A stretch of DNA of 64,000 nt from Candidatus Borrarchaeum yapensis. Lineage in GTDB: Archaea > Asgardarchaeota > Sifarchaeia > Borrarchaeales > Borrarchaeaceae. The position numbers were made by a program, and so were the translations under genes. The notes beneath the pieces are model-generated. The model did no database searches. It saw only the letters and a program-made list of their open reading frames with translations, and was not told the origin of the DNA. Where the stretch lies: assembly GCA_016840515.1 (NCBI GenBank), contig JAEOSF010000006.1:1-64000 (forward strand), given 5' to 3'. The stretch's first letter is position 1. Every line of letters begins with the position of its first letter. Shown piece after piece: positions 17,635 to 26,657 of the stretch.

Positions 17635-17820
17635 TTTTCTGTCCGCACATAAGGAAATCTATCATAATCGTTCATTTTAGATTTTCAAATGCGCTAAGGT
17701 TTTTCAAAAATGACGAAAATATTCTGACAGTGGGTTTTCATATATATGCGTTGTAATTTGGCACTTACGTCAAGAAGAAGTTATTTGTTTCTTTGATGTA
17801 TACTCTTCAATTTGTTGGTT

Positions 17821-18432
17821 TCAACGAGGCAAATCCGCTTCATCTGAATATCCGCGACTTTCCCAGTACCCGAGATAATCGTAGGCTACCACTTCAATAT
17901 GAGTCAAATACTTAACCCATTTGTAACCGTATTTTCCGGGTACAACTAGCTGGAGTGGAGGATATCCTTCACCAGATTTTGATATGAAATTTCCATCCTT
18001 CTTATAGGCGATTATGATATCCGCGTCTGATCTCAAAGCGGTCTCTGGAGTAAGATCCGTTGAATATCCATCAGCGGCATATAACGCGATCTTCACTGCG
18101 TTATCAGAGATTCCTGCTGTTTCTAATATAGTTTTTAGAGGAACTCCCGTCCAATCAGACGTGCGGGCAGATATACCTGTAGGATCGTCTACACACCAAA
18201 GCCTAGCGGTCACTGTTTTGGAAGGCATCGCAAGAAGGTCATCATAGGTCAAATCAAGTGGATTACTGACTAATCCATCTACCACGATAGTCCATTCATC
18301 ATTATCATACTCTGCAATGGAGTTACTGCTAGAAAAATCACTAATAAGAAATGAAATCGCAAACAAAGAGGCTAAAGAAGCAGCTATCAATACCACGATG
18401 AGAATTGCCACAATACCCTTCTTCTTCAACAA
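17821..18432 (-). CDS. membrane-anchored sulfite-oxidase-like molybdopterin protein
   Basis: A 203-residue oxidoreductase of the sulfite oxidase / MsrP (YedY) fold. Residues 7-30 are a hydrophobic signal anchor, so the enzyme domain faces outward. Cys80 in ARLWCVDDPTG is the predicted molybdenum ligand. LVVPGKYGYKWVKYLTHIEV matches the family's C-terminal cofactor-contacting segment. It is shorter than full sulfite oxidases and lacks a dimerisation domain. No MsrQ-type heme partner is beside it. Substrate unknown. Confidence 0.8.
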   Translation of the reverse strand: MLKKKGIVAILIVVLIAASLASLFAISFLISDFSSSNSIAEYDNDEWTIVVDGLVSNPLDLTYDDLLAMPSKTVTARLWCVDDPTGISARTSDWTGVPLKTILETAGISDNAVKIALYAADGYSTDLTPETALRSDADIIIAYKKDGNFISKSGEGYPPLQLVVPGKYGYKWVKYLTHIEVVAYDYLGYWESRGYSDEADLPR

Positions 18433-18540
18433 AAATCACTTTATATCTTATGACAGTGGTATCTATTTAGTTGACAATAAATGTTTTTTAAATTATCGAT
18501 ACACGCACTAATCACGCTTCAAGCAGAGGGACGAGATATA

Positions 18541-20901
18541 TCAAAAAAACTTTAGGACCACAACTTCATCAGTATCTAATGGAAGCGGAATTCCTTTTGT
18601 GAGAAGGTCTTCTTTTGTAAATGTTTGTGAGTTAACTGCCTTGTATTTTCCTCGGTTGGTGCTTGAAAAGATTACATCAACTCGAAACTCTTCTTTATTT
18701 CCTAAATTGAAATGCTCCAAATTATGTATCTTGAAAGTTCTCTCCTTTGATTTTCCTCGATTTATCAAAAAGAATAAGGTGCAATCCGATGCCACTCTGC
18801 CTATTGTTTCTACGTATTCGCAACCTGCAATCTTTCTCTCAACACCAGTCATTATTAGACACTGATCGATGAAGTTGAGGTATTCTAGAAGGTTGTTTTC
18901 GCTTAGCTGGTAGTAACGCCACGTAATGAATGGAGCCCCGATAATCGTCCCAAGGACAATTATTTTTCCTTTCCCATAGGAATTCACGTAGCCGATCATA
19001 TTATCTTTGTCATCTTTTAGAAATGGCTGAACATCAGCCCGTTTATCGAATTCAATTGTTAGAGCATGCCCACGAACCAGAATTCCTTCTGGCTCTAAAC
19101 GTAATACTTCACTTGGATTAAAGACATTATGTATGGCGTTGATTAGGATATTCATAGCATCGAGAACAAACAACGAATCTTTATGCTTAATTTTGGAGCG
19201 ATCAAGTAGGGCGTATTTGGCGAATGAAATGCCTGTTTTCAGATAGGCTAAAGGTCGATTAATTACCTTTAATTTAAAATCAGAGCCTACGGCAGATGCT
19301 GGAAAGAGTTTCTCATAACCCTTGAGTATTACACCATTTTGATCATATTGTATGATATCTGGTAAAACAACAAGTAATCCTCCACGTTCGACATAATCAA
19401 CAAGTTTTTGGAAGTTATTTTTGTCCATGAAGCCTTTACTAACCATGAATATTACGCGATACCCCAAAAGATCGTCTGTAGTCAATGTTTCGAGGGTGAG
19501 TACCTCTGGATCATATCCTGCTGATAGGAGCATGCCCATTAAGCCATACTGAGAGAAGTCAATAACTGCGTCCTTTGGGTTTTGAGAAATCATCCGATTA
19601 TTGGAAAGATATTCAACGATGGCAATTGAATCGTGAACTTCCTTTGAATTAATAAGCACATCTTTATTTTGTGAGACAAATTCATTGACTTTTTTTATCG
19701 CATCAAACCTAGGAGTCTTTTGTCCTTGTAAATCGATTGCAGCATTCCAAACGTATTCTGCTCCATCTGCCTCTCTACAATCCGCAACTATATACCAATT
19801 GAATCCAGTAACACCATGAGCGATGAGCTGCATTGCTATTTGTATGGTCTGTGCATTTGAAACAGTTGAATTAGGATCAAACCAGCCACATTGAAGCTCA
19901 GTAATTATTTGTGGCCAGTTCAATGAGAAATTTTTGAATAAATGTCCCGTATATGAGCCCATAAAAGGGAGATCAAAAGTATATTGATGACCAAAAAACT
20001 TAGCATAAATATCCGGAAATACTGGGCTTCCGGTAATCGTCATTTTGTCGTGCGATGAGATGGGTGAAAAGGGAAAACTGGGGTCGTTCAGAAAAATCGG
20101 CACGTTTATTCCTTTTTTCAATAGCATGTCCTTCAAAGTCTTCAAATATAATGCTACGTACTTTTCTAAGAATTCATGCCAGTCAGCATACTCTTCCTTA
20201 AGTTCAGGGCGAATCCAGCCACTCGGAGGTCTAATTTTTGAAAAATCACTAAAACTTTGTTTCCATACAGCGTTTAGTTTATCGATCGCAGAGTCATATT
20301 TCCCCTGTAACCAATTGATAAAATGTCTAAGCGTATGGGGGTTATGATCCCTTTTGTTCGTGTTTGCTACAAGCAATTCGCCTGCTTCATTATCTGGTTG
20401 CATAGCTATTATTGTACCATCTTCGATATATGGTAAAAGAACACGATCAAATAATGCGTCATACCAATTCTTTACCTTTCGGAGGAATGTAGGGTGTCTT
20501 ACCGTAACCTCTTTGTATCTTTTTCCATTGCTTTCAACTTGTAATATCTCTGGATATTCTTCACGAAGCCAATCTGGTACACCATACCCCCTATATTCGG
20601 CAAAGATATAAGGTCCCGGTCTAATAACGATTTTGTAACCTAACCGCTTCACGATTGAGATAAACTCAACAAGATTTCTCTCAGGTGATGTTTTGCCTTC
20701 AAAGTCGAAAACACCCTCCTCAATCTCATGCCAAATCCAGGGGATGTATGTAGAAATTGTGTTAAGCCCCGCGTCTTTTAACAGAGTTAAACTTTGCTCC
20801 CATAAATCTCGCGGAATGCGAAAATAATGATATGCTCCACTTATAAGAGTAAAAGGTTCACCATCAACGAACCAGACATTATCTTTGATCTCAGACGTCA
20901 T
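18541..20901 (-). CDS. glycoside hydrolase family 35 beta-galactosidase-like
   Basis: A 786-residue GH35 enzyme that cleaves terminal beta-galactosides or related beta-linkages. The N-terminal TIM barrel carries FTLISGAYHYFRIP, NTISTYIPWIWHE and IRPGPYIFAEY. The acid/base Glu172 is in AMQPDNEAG and the nucleophile Glu335 in IITELQCGW. A GATase-like domain follows (VDYVERGGLLVVLPD), then a beta-sandwich. No signal peptide is seen, so it acts in the cytoplasm on imported sugars. It is monocistronic here with no transporter next to it. Confidence 0.85.
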   Translation of the reverse strand: MTSEIKDNVWFVDGEPFTLISGAYHYFRIPRDLWEQSLTLLKDAGLNTISTYIPWIWHEIEEGVFDFEGKTSPERNLVEFISIVKRLGYKIVIRPGPYIFAEYRGYGVPDWLREEYPEILQVESNGKRYKEVTVRHPTFLRKVKNWYDALFDRVLLPYIEDGTIIAMQPDNEAGELLVANTNKRDHNPHTLRHFINWLQGKYDSAIDKLNAVWKQSFSDFSKIRPPSGWIRPELKEEYADWHEFLEKYVALYLKTLKDMLLKKGINVPIFLNDPSFPFSPISSHDKMTITGSPVFPDIYAKFFGHQYTFDLPFMGSYTGHLFKNFSLNWPQIITELQCGWFDPNSTVSNAQTIQIAMQLIAHGVTGFNWYIVADCREADGAEYVWNAAIDLQGQKTPRFDAIKKVNEFVSQNKDVLINSKEVHDSIAIVEYLSNNRMISQNPKDAVIDFSQYGLMGMLLSAGYDPEVLTLETLTTDDLLGYRVIFMVSKGFMDKNNFQKLVDYVERGGLLVVLPDIIQYDQNGVILKGYEKLFPASAVGSDFKLKVINRPLAYLKTGISFAKYALLDRSKIKHKDSLFVLDAMNILINAIHNVFNPSEVLRLEPEGILVRGHALTIEFDKRADVQPFLKDDKDNMIGYVNSYGKGKIIVLGTIIGAPFITWRYYQLSENNLLEYLNFIDQCLIMTGVERKIAGCEYVETIGRVASDCTLFFLINRGKSKERTFKIHNLEHFNLGNKEEFRVDVIFSSTNRGKYKAVNSQTFTKEDLLTKGIPLPLDTDEVVVLKFF

Positions 20902-21162
20902 ATTCTAACATCCCTACTCTCTACTTCAATATTTTCAAAAACAATATGTAAAACTTTTCGGTCTAAAATTGAATACTATATGGGTGCATCTTTTTTAAAA
21001 AGCCAAGTTGTATGCTTTTTAACCATTATTTTGTTAGTTTATTTCGCAATATATTGAAGAAAACGTTGACTTTTCCAACTTGTTGAACATACTAGAAAAA
21101 TTCCCTTAAAATAAAAAAATAATAAACTTTTGTTGACATAATTAATCTATTGGAGGCGACTC

Positions 21163-21806
21163 ATGTCACATCGAAAAGGTGCAAGCAGCGAACGTATCGC
21201 AAGATACATCCTTGAACAAATCTTTAATTACAAAATTGTAGATATCTCGAAAGAGATCTCGCTTGATGGTCTACAAATAAGCGAAGCTGATTTGATAGCT
21301 GAGGATCCTGATGGACATTTATATCTAGTCGAAGTCAAAGCAGGTTATGCAGATGTGGGAAGTTTACAGCAGGTATATGCAAATTCTCAACTTATCTCTT
21401 CACCAGAAGTTAAATACAAGCCACTGGTTGTTTGTTAACATGGCACGAGTGCTCCGTACACATTAAAATAACTAACTATTAATTCACAACACAATTTCTC
21501 ACTCTTTGTACTCCATCCTTGTTTATAAACTCAGCAAAAAGTATTATAAAGTTAAAAAATGTACTACCCTGACACCATTCATCCCCAGACTAAAGCTATG
21601 GGACTTTCTTGTGTCGTAACATGTAAGGGCTTTTCAAATGAAGCGGCAAAAAAGATGGCAGAGGAGTTGAATATCAAAGCGATCAGATTAAGCGATACAG
21701 GATATTAGAATATAATAAGAAAGAAGCAAGATATAGAGAAATGGAAAACAGTTTATCAGAACTTAAAAGAATTCTAAACGAAATTAAATCAAAGTTATAT
21801 GAATAA
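21163..21806 (+). pseudogene. archaeal PD-(D/E)XK (RecB-like) nuclease, disrupted
   Basis: The first 91 residues are a nuclease N-terminus (ASSERIARYILE; ADLIAEDPDGHLYLVEVKAG with Asp, Glu and Lys of the ExK site), ending at PLVVC then TAA. About 190 bases later the frame resumes as CKGFSNEAAKKMAEELNIKA, the expected next segment, ending in TAG at 21706. A third piece in another frame (EARYREMENSLSELKRIL...) runs to TAA at 21806. So the gene was split by an insertion and then frameshifted. The first ATG has a GGAGGCGA site. Function presumed lost. Confidence 0.7.
21436..21622 (+). mobile_element. small IS200/IS605-like relic (MITE) inside the nuclease gene
   Basis: The insert separating the two nuclease pieces. 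Its left end contains GCAC-GA-GTGC, a small hairpin. Its right end contains a hairpin-forming segment, aagctatgggactttcttgtgtcgtaac, that recurs at 49219 with 32 of 35 bases identical across the shared core. Such hairpin ends without inverted repeats are typical of IS200/IS605 elements. There is no coding capacity, so it would need a transposase from elsewhere. Confidence 0.5.
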
Positions 21807-21843
21807 TCAAATATTTCTATGCACAACACCACAAGGCATCTAA

Positions 21844-22509
21844 TTGTTGGGGATTCTTTTGGAAAAGAAACCAAAAATCAAATTACGTAGGGAAGTGAGT
21901 CGGAAACTCTTCCATTTGACAATTCTAGTTATTGTTATCCTTTATTATTTTTCAGATAGGTCAACTACATTGCTTTGGTGTGCAATCTTCCTTTTGGGTT
22001 TCGTTGTATCCGATATCATCCGTGTTAAGGCCTATTATCTATTCCCTTTACGAAAGATGGCAGATACGGTTACGAGACCATTTGAAAAGAGGGCATTAGG
22101 TGCGGCGGTTTATTTTACAATAGGTGCTTTAACAACTGTCTTTTTATTTGAAAAAATCATTGCAATTGCTGCTGTTACTATAGCAGCTTTCGGCGATGGA
22201 ATGGCCGCAGTTACCGGAATTGCTCTTGGTAGACATAAAATTTCTAAAAACTCAAACAAGACAGTTGAAGGGGTAATAGGTGCATTTCTCACTAGTTTAG
22301 GTCTTGGAATTTTTTTCTTTTATGAAACATCTTTGTTTTGGGCTATTATTATTTCGTTGGCTGCTGCAAGTATAGTTGTTTCAGTTGACTTAGTCGAACT
22401 ACCGATTGATGATAATCTTATCTTGTCAATTATCCTAGGTTTTGCAATCACATTCGTTCATCTTGCTCGTTTTGTTCTAAGTGATAACCTCTGCCTCATC
22501 TTCTTTTAA
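21844..22509 (+). CDS. dolichol/phytol kinase-like CTP-transferase membrane protein
   Basis: A polytopic membrane protein of the CdsA/dolichol kinase superfamily, which phosphorylates polyprenols or diacylglycerol-like lipids with CTP. Seen: REVSRKLFHL at the N-terminus, the conserved FGDGMAAVTGIALGRHKI and KTVEGVIGAF, then VELPIDDNL, with about six hydrophobic helices. It may supply lipid carriers for glycosylation. Starts are all TTG; TTG at 21859 has GGGG seven bases before it and is an alternative. Confidence 0.8.
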   Translation: MLGILLEKKPKIKLRREVSRKLFHLTILVIVILYYFSDRSTTLLWCAIFLLGFVVSDIIRVKAYYLFPLRKMADTVTRPFEKRALGAAVYFTIGALTTVFLFEKIIAIAAVTIAAFGDGMAAVTGIALGRHKISKNSNKTVEGVIGAFLTSLGLGIFFFYETSLFWAIIISLAAASIVVSVDLVELPIDDNLILSIILGFAITFVHLARFVLSDNLCLIFF

Positions 22510-22535
22510 AAACCCAATGGTGTTCAATGCATTGA

Positions 22536-23711
22536 TTATTTCTTTCGTTTGCCCATACGAGCAGAATATAGAAAAAGTCCAAGAAATAGAATTAATGGAA
22601 TTAAATAACCGATAATGAGATTAAAAATTGGTATCTTGATAGTAATACTGAACTCCTCTTTGTAAACAATGTTTAGATTGAAGGCAATAGGCTTAAAGAG
22701 AATAAGAAGCCTAATTGTTTTTTCTCCAAAGGTGTAGGGAATGAAAGACGCTTGGATTTCAATAGAAATTCGATTTAATCCTTCTGTGATATTAAGAGAA
22801 TCCTCAAATCTTTCAAATCCTTCACCTACAACACGAATAAATAAATTAGGGCGATTTTGCAGACTGAAAATATCTATTGTTAATATCACAGATGCTCCTT
22901 GGACAACACTAGTTACGCCAACAACAATTTCAATGACATCTAAAACGAACCAACCGAAAATATTTAAAAGAAGGTTTCTTGCGTCCCCTTCAAGAAATTT
23001 GTTACTAAAAAGATCAGAATCGCCAATGGCTACGATTTTTCCACTTTTATATCTACTTGATGTCAATACTGTTGCATTTGAGGGGCTCGCATCTAAGGAA
23101 GTAAATGCGATAGGTCTACCACCAAATATTGAAGTCGCATTATAGAGAGTGAATTCCTGAACATCAGTAGTATTGATAATGGGGTGATTAGAAAAACTTG
23201 AGATTGTTGGCCAATAAGGGCGACCATCATTGTTACTAAGATCTTCAATAAGTTCTTGACCAAATTCTATACCAAAATGAGATGAAAGAGAGTTAATAGA
23301 AGCAGTCAAAGTTGAATTAAACTCATAATCACCAAGCAAGAAAAGGTTTCCACCATTAGCAACAAAAGTTTCTATAAGTTGTGTTTCATTCGGAAGAAAC
23401 GTCTTGTGGGGAGCAGTTACTACAAAAACATCACAGTTAAGAAGCACTAAAGAAAGATCAGTGTGTATCTCTGTACTTTTGTTTACTAAATAACCTTTAT
23501 TATCAAGCAATTCAGCGGCGTTATTAAACTCCCCAGTGATTGAATTGGTTTCTTCATGAGTATTATCAAACACAATTCTCATAAGAGGCTGATCTGCTGC
23601 AGTTACATGATTATCATTCCTCGTAATAGGCAAACTTGCAATGAGCACAAAGATCAGACAAAATATCGTTAGAAAAACAGCAATTTGTTTTAAGGGTGTG
23701 AAGTATCGCAT
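22536..23711 (-). CDS. membrane-anchored extracellular GATase-like protein
   Basis: A 391-residue protein with an N-terminal hydrophobic signal (residues ~9-28), an outside domain of ThuA/DUF4350-type class I amidotransferase-like fold (LLNCDVFVVTAPH, VANGGNLFLLGDYEF, GKIVAIGDSDLFSN), a beta-rich middle (~255-355) and a C-terminal membrane helix (IGYLIPLILFLGLFLYS) with a basic tail. No catalytic Cys triad is evident. Such domains occur in gliding/ABC-associated (GldG) and carbohydrate-binding proteins. Likely a surface protein of unknown role. Confidence 0.65.
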   Translation of the reverse strand: MRYFTPLKQIAVFLTIFCLIFVLIASLPITRNDNHVTAADQPLMRIVFDNTHEETNSITGEFNNAAELLDNKGYLVNKSTEIHTDLSLVLLNCDVFVVTAPHKTFLPNETQLIETFVANGGNLFLLGDYEFNSTLTASINSLSSHFGIEFGQELIEDLSNNDGRPYWPTISSFSNHPIINTTDVQEFTLYNATSIFGGRPIAFTSLDASPSNATVLTSSRYKSGKIVAIGDSDLFSNKFLEGDARNLLLNIFGWFVLDVIEIVVGVTSVVQGASVILTIDIFSLQNRPNLFIRVVGEGFERFEDSLNITEGLNRISIEIQASFIPYTFGEKTIRLLILFKPIAFNLNIVYKEEFSITIKIPIFNLIIGYLIPLILFLGLFLYSARMGKRKK

Positions 23712-23868
23712 AAGTTGTCCCTTACAATATTTTTAGTAATGCACAATAGTTATTCTAAAAGCAAAGAAAATGACTAAAAATGTTTTGGAGACGATGAATT
23801 CATAGATCTTTTAAAACTATACGTCATAAAAATGCTAGTTGATGTTAGACGTTTTAGGGGTTGAAAAA

Positions 23869-24954
23869 TTGGACGTTTCAGAAGAAATTAAATTCGGAGT
23901 CTGCCCGAATCTTTATCCGCTTGAGACAATCTACGAAAGTGCGCAATATGCTGATAAAAACGGATTTGACTCAATAATGATGGGTGACCATCTTATTGCT
24001 ATAGGAATTAAACGTTTTGATGCTCTTGAAGCATGGACTACTTTAACTGCTCTTGCGGTAAAAACCAAAAGAGTAAAGTTAGGTACGTGTGTCACCGATC
24101 CACATCGACGCCCTCCTGCAGTATTGGCACAAACCGTAGCCACTCTCGACATCATTAGTAATGGAAGGGCAATATTGGGTATTGGACCCGGCGAAGCAAT
24201 GAACTTAGATCCTTATGGTGTAACTTGGACGCGACCAGTTTCACGAATGCATGAATCTCTCAACATAATAAAGAGTTTATGGACGCAAGAAATGACCTCC
24301 CATAAAGGGGATTTTTTCAACCTTCAAGAAGCCATATTTGAGCCAAAGCCAATTCAAGAACCACATCCTCCAATTTGGATAGCTGCTAACTCACCAAGGA
24401 CTATGAAGATAACTGGAGAATTGGCTGATGGATGGTTTCCGCTCAATATTTCACCTGAAGCCTACAAAGAGAAACTTATATTCATTAGAAAACATGCAAA
24501 AGATGCTGGACGGTCTCCTGAAGATATTGAACCGGCTCTGTTCATGTATACGCTTGTCGCACCAACTTATGATGAGGCTATAGAAAGATTTGAACTGCCT
24601 GCAAAAATGCTTTTGGCGTTTTTTCCACGACTGCTTAAAGAGAAATTTGGTTATACGCTACCTAGCGAGAAATTCAATGCAGCAAAATTCATTGTTACGC
24701 CTTCTAATGTTAAAGAACTTCTAAGCCAAGTGAAAGACATTCCTATAGAAGCGGTTGAAGAATTTTTTATTTTCGGTTCACCTGATGAGTGTATAGAAGG
24801 CATTGAAAAATTCATAACAGCAGGAACAAGACATTTTGCTTTGGCTTTGCTTGTTCCTCCGCCAAAATTAATGCCTACACTAAAAATGTATTATGAAAAA
24901 GTCATATCCTATTTCAAAGAATCAACATCATCATCAATATCGTCTATTCATTAG
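23869..24954 (+). CDS. LLM-class F420-dependent oxidoreductase (Mer-like)
   Basis: A luciferase-like monooxygenase-fold enzyme related to methylenetetrahydromethanopterin reductase and F420-dependent dehydrogenases. Seen: IKFGVCPNLYPLE, GFDSIMMGDHL, LGTCVTDPHRRPPAVLAQ, ILGIGPGEAMN and PPIWIAANSPRTM. TTG at 23869 has AGGGG eight bases upstream and sits right before the conserved N-terminus; TTG 23839 or ATG 23842 would add about ten residues. A role in C1-pterin reduction is possible but not provable; many paralogues act on other substrates. Confidence 0.8.
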   Translation: MDVSEEIKFGVCPNLYPLETIYESAQYADKNGFDSIMMGDHLIAIGIKRFDALEAWTTLTALAVKTKRVKLGTCVTDPHRRPPAVLAQTVATLDIISNGRAILGIGPGEAMNLDPYGVTWTRPVSRMHESLNIIKSLWTQEMTSHKGDFFNLQEAIFEPKPIQEPHPPIWIAANSPRTMKITGELADGWFPLNISPEAYKEKLIFIRKHAKDAGRSPEDIEPALFMYTLVAPTYDEAIERFELPAKMLLAFFPRLLKEKFGYTLPSEKFNAAKFIVTPSNVKELLSQVKDIPIEAVEEFFIFGSPDECIEGIEKFITAGTRHFALALLVPPPKLMPTLKMYYEKVISYFKESTSSSISSIH

Positions 24955-25029
24955 ACTTGTTCTTCATTTTTATAATTGAAGTAAATATATACGAGAGATG
25001 TTATATTTAGAAAAATATAGGTGAATATT

Positions 25030-25275
25030 ATGAAAAAAGTTGGCGTTGTAGATAAATACTATTCTAAGATAAGTGTGGCTTTAGTTACGCTTAGTGACCC
25101 TTTGGCTGTAGATGATAAGATAAAAATTAAAGGGGCAACGACTGATTTTGAACAGGTTGTTAAGAGTATGCAGATTGAACACGAATCAATTAATTCTGCA
25201 ACAAAAGGCCAGATGATAGGACTGAAAGTTGAAAATAAGGTACGGCCCAATGATGAGGTGTTTATTATAGAATAG
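25030..25275 (+). CDS. EF-Tu domain 2-like small protein
   Basis: An 81-residue beta-barrel protein resembling the second domain of translational GTPases: KVGVVDKYYSKISVALV, LAVDDKIKIKG, SMQIEHESI, and GLKVENKVRPNDEVFII. The phrase around a conserved Ser/Thr and GxxVGLK-like turn is typical of stand-alone archaeal EF-Tu-like miniproteins, some encoded near peptidase U32 genes. AGGTGA five bases before ATG 25030 decides the start over GTG 25021. Function unknown. Confidence 0.7.
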   Translation: MKKVGVVDKYYSKISVALVTLSDPLAVDDKIKIKGATTDFEQVVKSMQIEHESINSATKGQMIGLKVENKVRPNDEVFIIE

Positions 25276-25352
25276 CCGTATTGAAATTTCAAGTTCAATT
25301 TCTAAATTGATTTTTTTGTAGTTTTATCAAAAAAATGGGACCAAAAAATCGG

Positions 25353-26651
25353 TCATTTAGAATAATCGTAAAACCCCTTTCCTGTTTTGCGTCCTAATTG
25401 ACCAGCTCGAACCATTTTACGTAATAAACTCGAAGCTTTGTATTTCGGATCTCCAAATTCCTCATAAAGATAGTCAAGAATCGCTAGCACAACATCTAAT
25501 CCTATAAAGTCTGCTAGTGTGAGAGGACCCATTGGATGGTTTAACCCAAGTTTCATTGCAGTATCGATACCTTCAACGCTTGCCACTCCTTCTTGAAGAG
25601 CAATTATTGCTTCATTAATCATTGGTGTTAGTATTCTATTAACAACGAATCCTGGTGCTTCATTGACGAGAACTACAGTTTTACCGAGTTTCTTCACAAA
25701 CGTTTGTACGGTTGCATAAGTTTCATCTGAAGTGTTATATCCTCGAATTAATTCGACTAACTTCATTATAGGCGCTGGGTTGAAGAAGTGTACACCTACT
25801 GCATTTTCTGGTCTTTTCGTTGCAGAAGCTATCTCTGTTATACTTAATGAAGATGTGTTTGTTCCTATGATCGCTTCGGGTTTACATATGTTGTCAAGAT
25901 CACTAAAGATCTTTTTCTTTAGATTCATATTTTCCGGTGCAGCCTCAATGACAATATCTGCATCTTTTACCGCATTTAAATCCAGTGAGCTTTCTATTCT
26001 TCCCAATATTGCATCTGCCTGTACTTGCGAAATCTTTCCTTTCTCAGCACTTCTTGTAACAAAGCGCTTGATAGTATTCAAGCCTTTTTGCAAAAATTCA
26101 TCTGCAATATCCGTTAAGACAACATTAAACCCGCTCTCTGCCGCTACTTGGGCAATTCCCGCTCCCATGGTTCCTGCACCGATGACAGCGACCTTCTTTA
26201 TCAAAAAATCTTCCTCAATCTCTTTTTCAACTTCTTCTAGCCGTGTTCCAACTTCAAAGGCTAAGGCCATTCCAGATTTCGTGGGCATAAAACTTGCAGT
26301 CACAGATGTGCCAATTTCAATGGTTTCCGGTTTCGATGGATCTATGCCAAGAAGTACTGCACTAATCGATGCCCCTTCTTCTAATTTTACGACACAATAA
26401 GCGTAAGGGTGCTTCATGTCGTAGCCTTTTTGACAATATTCTGAAGTGCCTACATAGATATTCGTGAATGATTCAACTTTTCCTTTCCCAGTAAGTTCTT
26501 GCCATTCGATATCGGTACTTTGGCACTTTGAACATATTTGTCGTGGCGGTAAATCAATATTACCGCAATTTTTACATTTTGTCCCCATAAGTTTCTTTTC
26601 ATTCAAAAACTCGTGATAAGATGCCATCGAAATTTCTTTTTCAGCAGCCAT
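25353..26651 (-). CDS. DUF35 (Zn ribbon + OB fold) fused to 3-hydroxyacyl-CoA dehydrogenase
   Basis: Residues 1-~135 are a complete DUF35 acyl-CoA-binding protein: a zinc ribbon with Cys26/29/40/43 (KCKNCG, ICSKCQ) and an OB fold (GKGKVESFTNIYVG, HPYAYCVVKLEEG). Residues ~150-432 are an NAD-dependent 3-hydroxybutyryl-CoA dehydrogenase: KVAVIGAGTMGAGIAQ, GTNTSSLSI, HFFNPAPIMKLVE, NEAPGFVVNR, and GRKTGKGFYDY. DUF35 normally partners thiolases to pass acetoacetyl-CoA; here it is joined to the enzyme that makes acetoacetyl-CoA, and the thiolase gene lies six bases upstream in the operon. This suggests substrate channelling (inference). Confidence 0.9.
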   Translation of the reverse strand: MAAEKEISMASYHEFLNEKKLMGTKCKNCGNIDLPPRQICSKCQSTDIEWQELTGKGKVESFTNIYVGTSEYCQKGYDMKHPYAYCVVKLEEGASISAVLLGIDPSKPETIEIGTSVTASFMPTKSGMALAFEVGTRLEEVEKEIEEDFLIKKVAVIGAGTMGAGIAQVAAESGFNVVLTDIADEFLQKGLNTIKRFVTRSAEKGKISQVQADAILGRIESSLDLNAVKDADIVIEAAPENMNLKKKIFSDLDNICKPEAIIGTNTSSLSITEIASATKRPENAVGVHFFNPAPIMKLVELIRGYNTSDETYATVQTFVKKLGKTVVLVNEAPGFVVNRILTPMINEAIIALQEGVASVEGIDTAMKLGLNHPMGPLTLADFIGLDVVLAILDYLYEEFGDPKYKASSLLRKMVRAGQLGRKTGKGFYDYSK

Positions 26652-26657
26652 TTTTCT

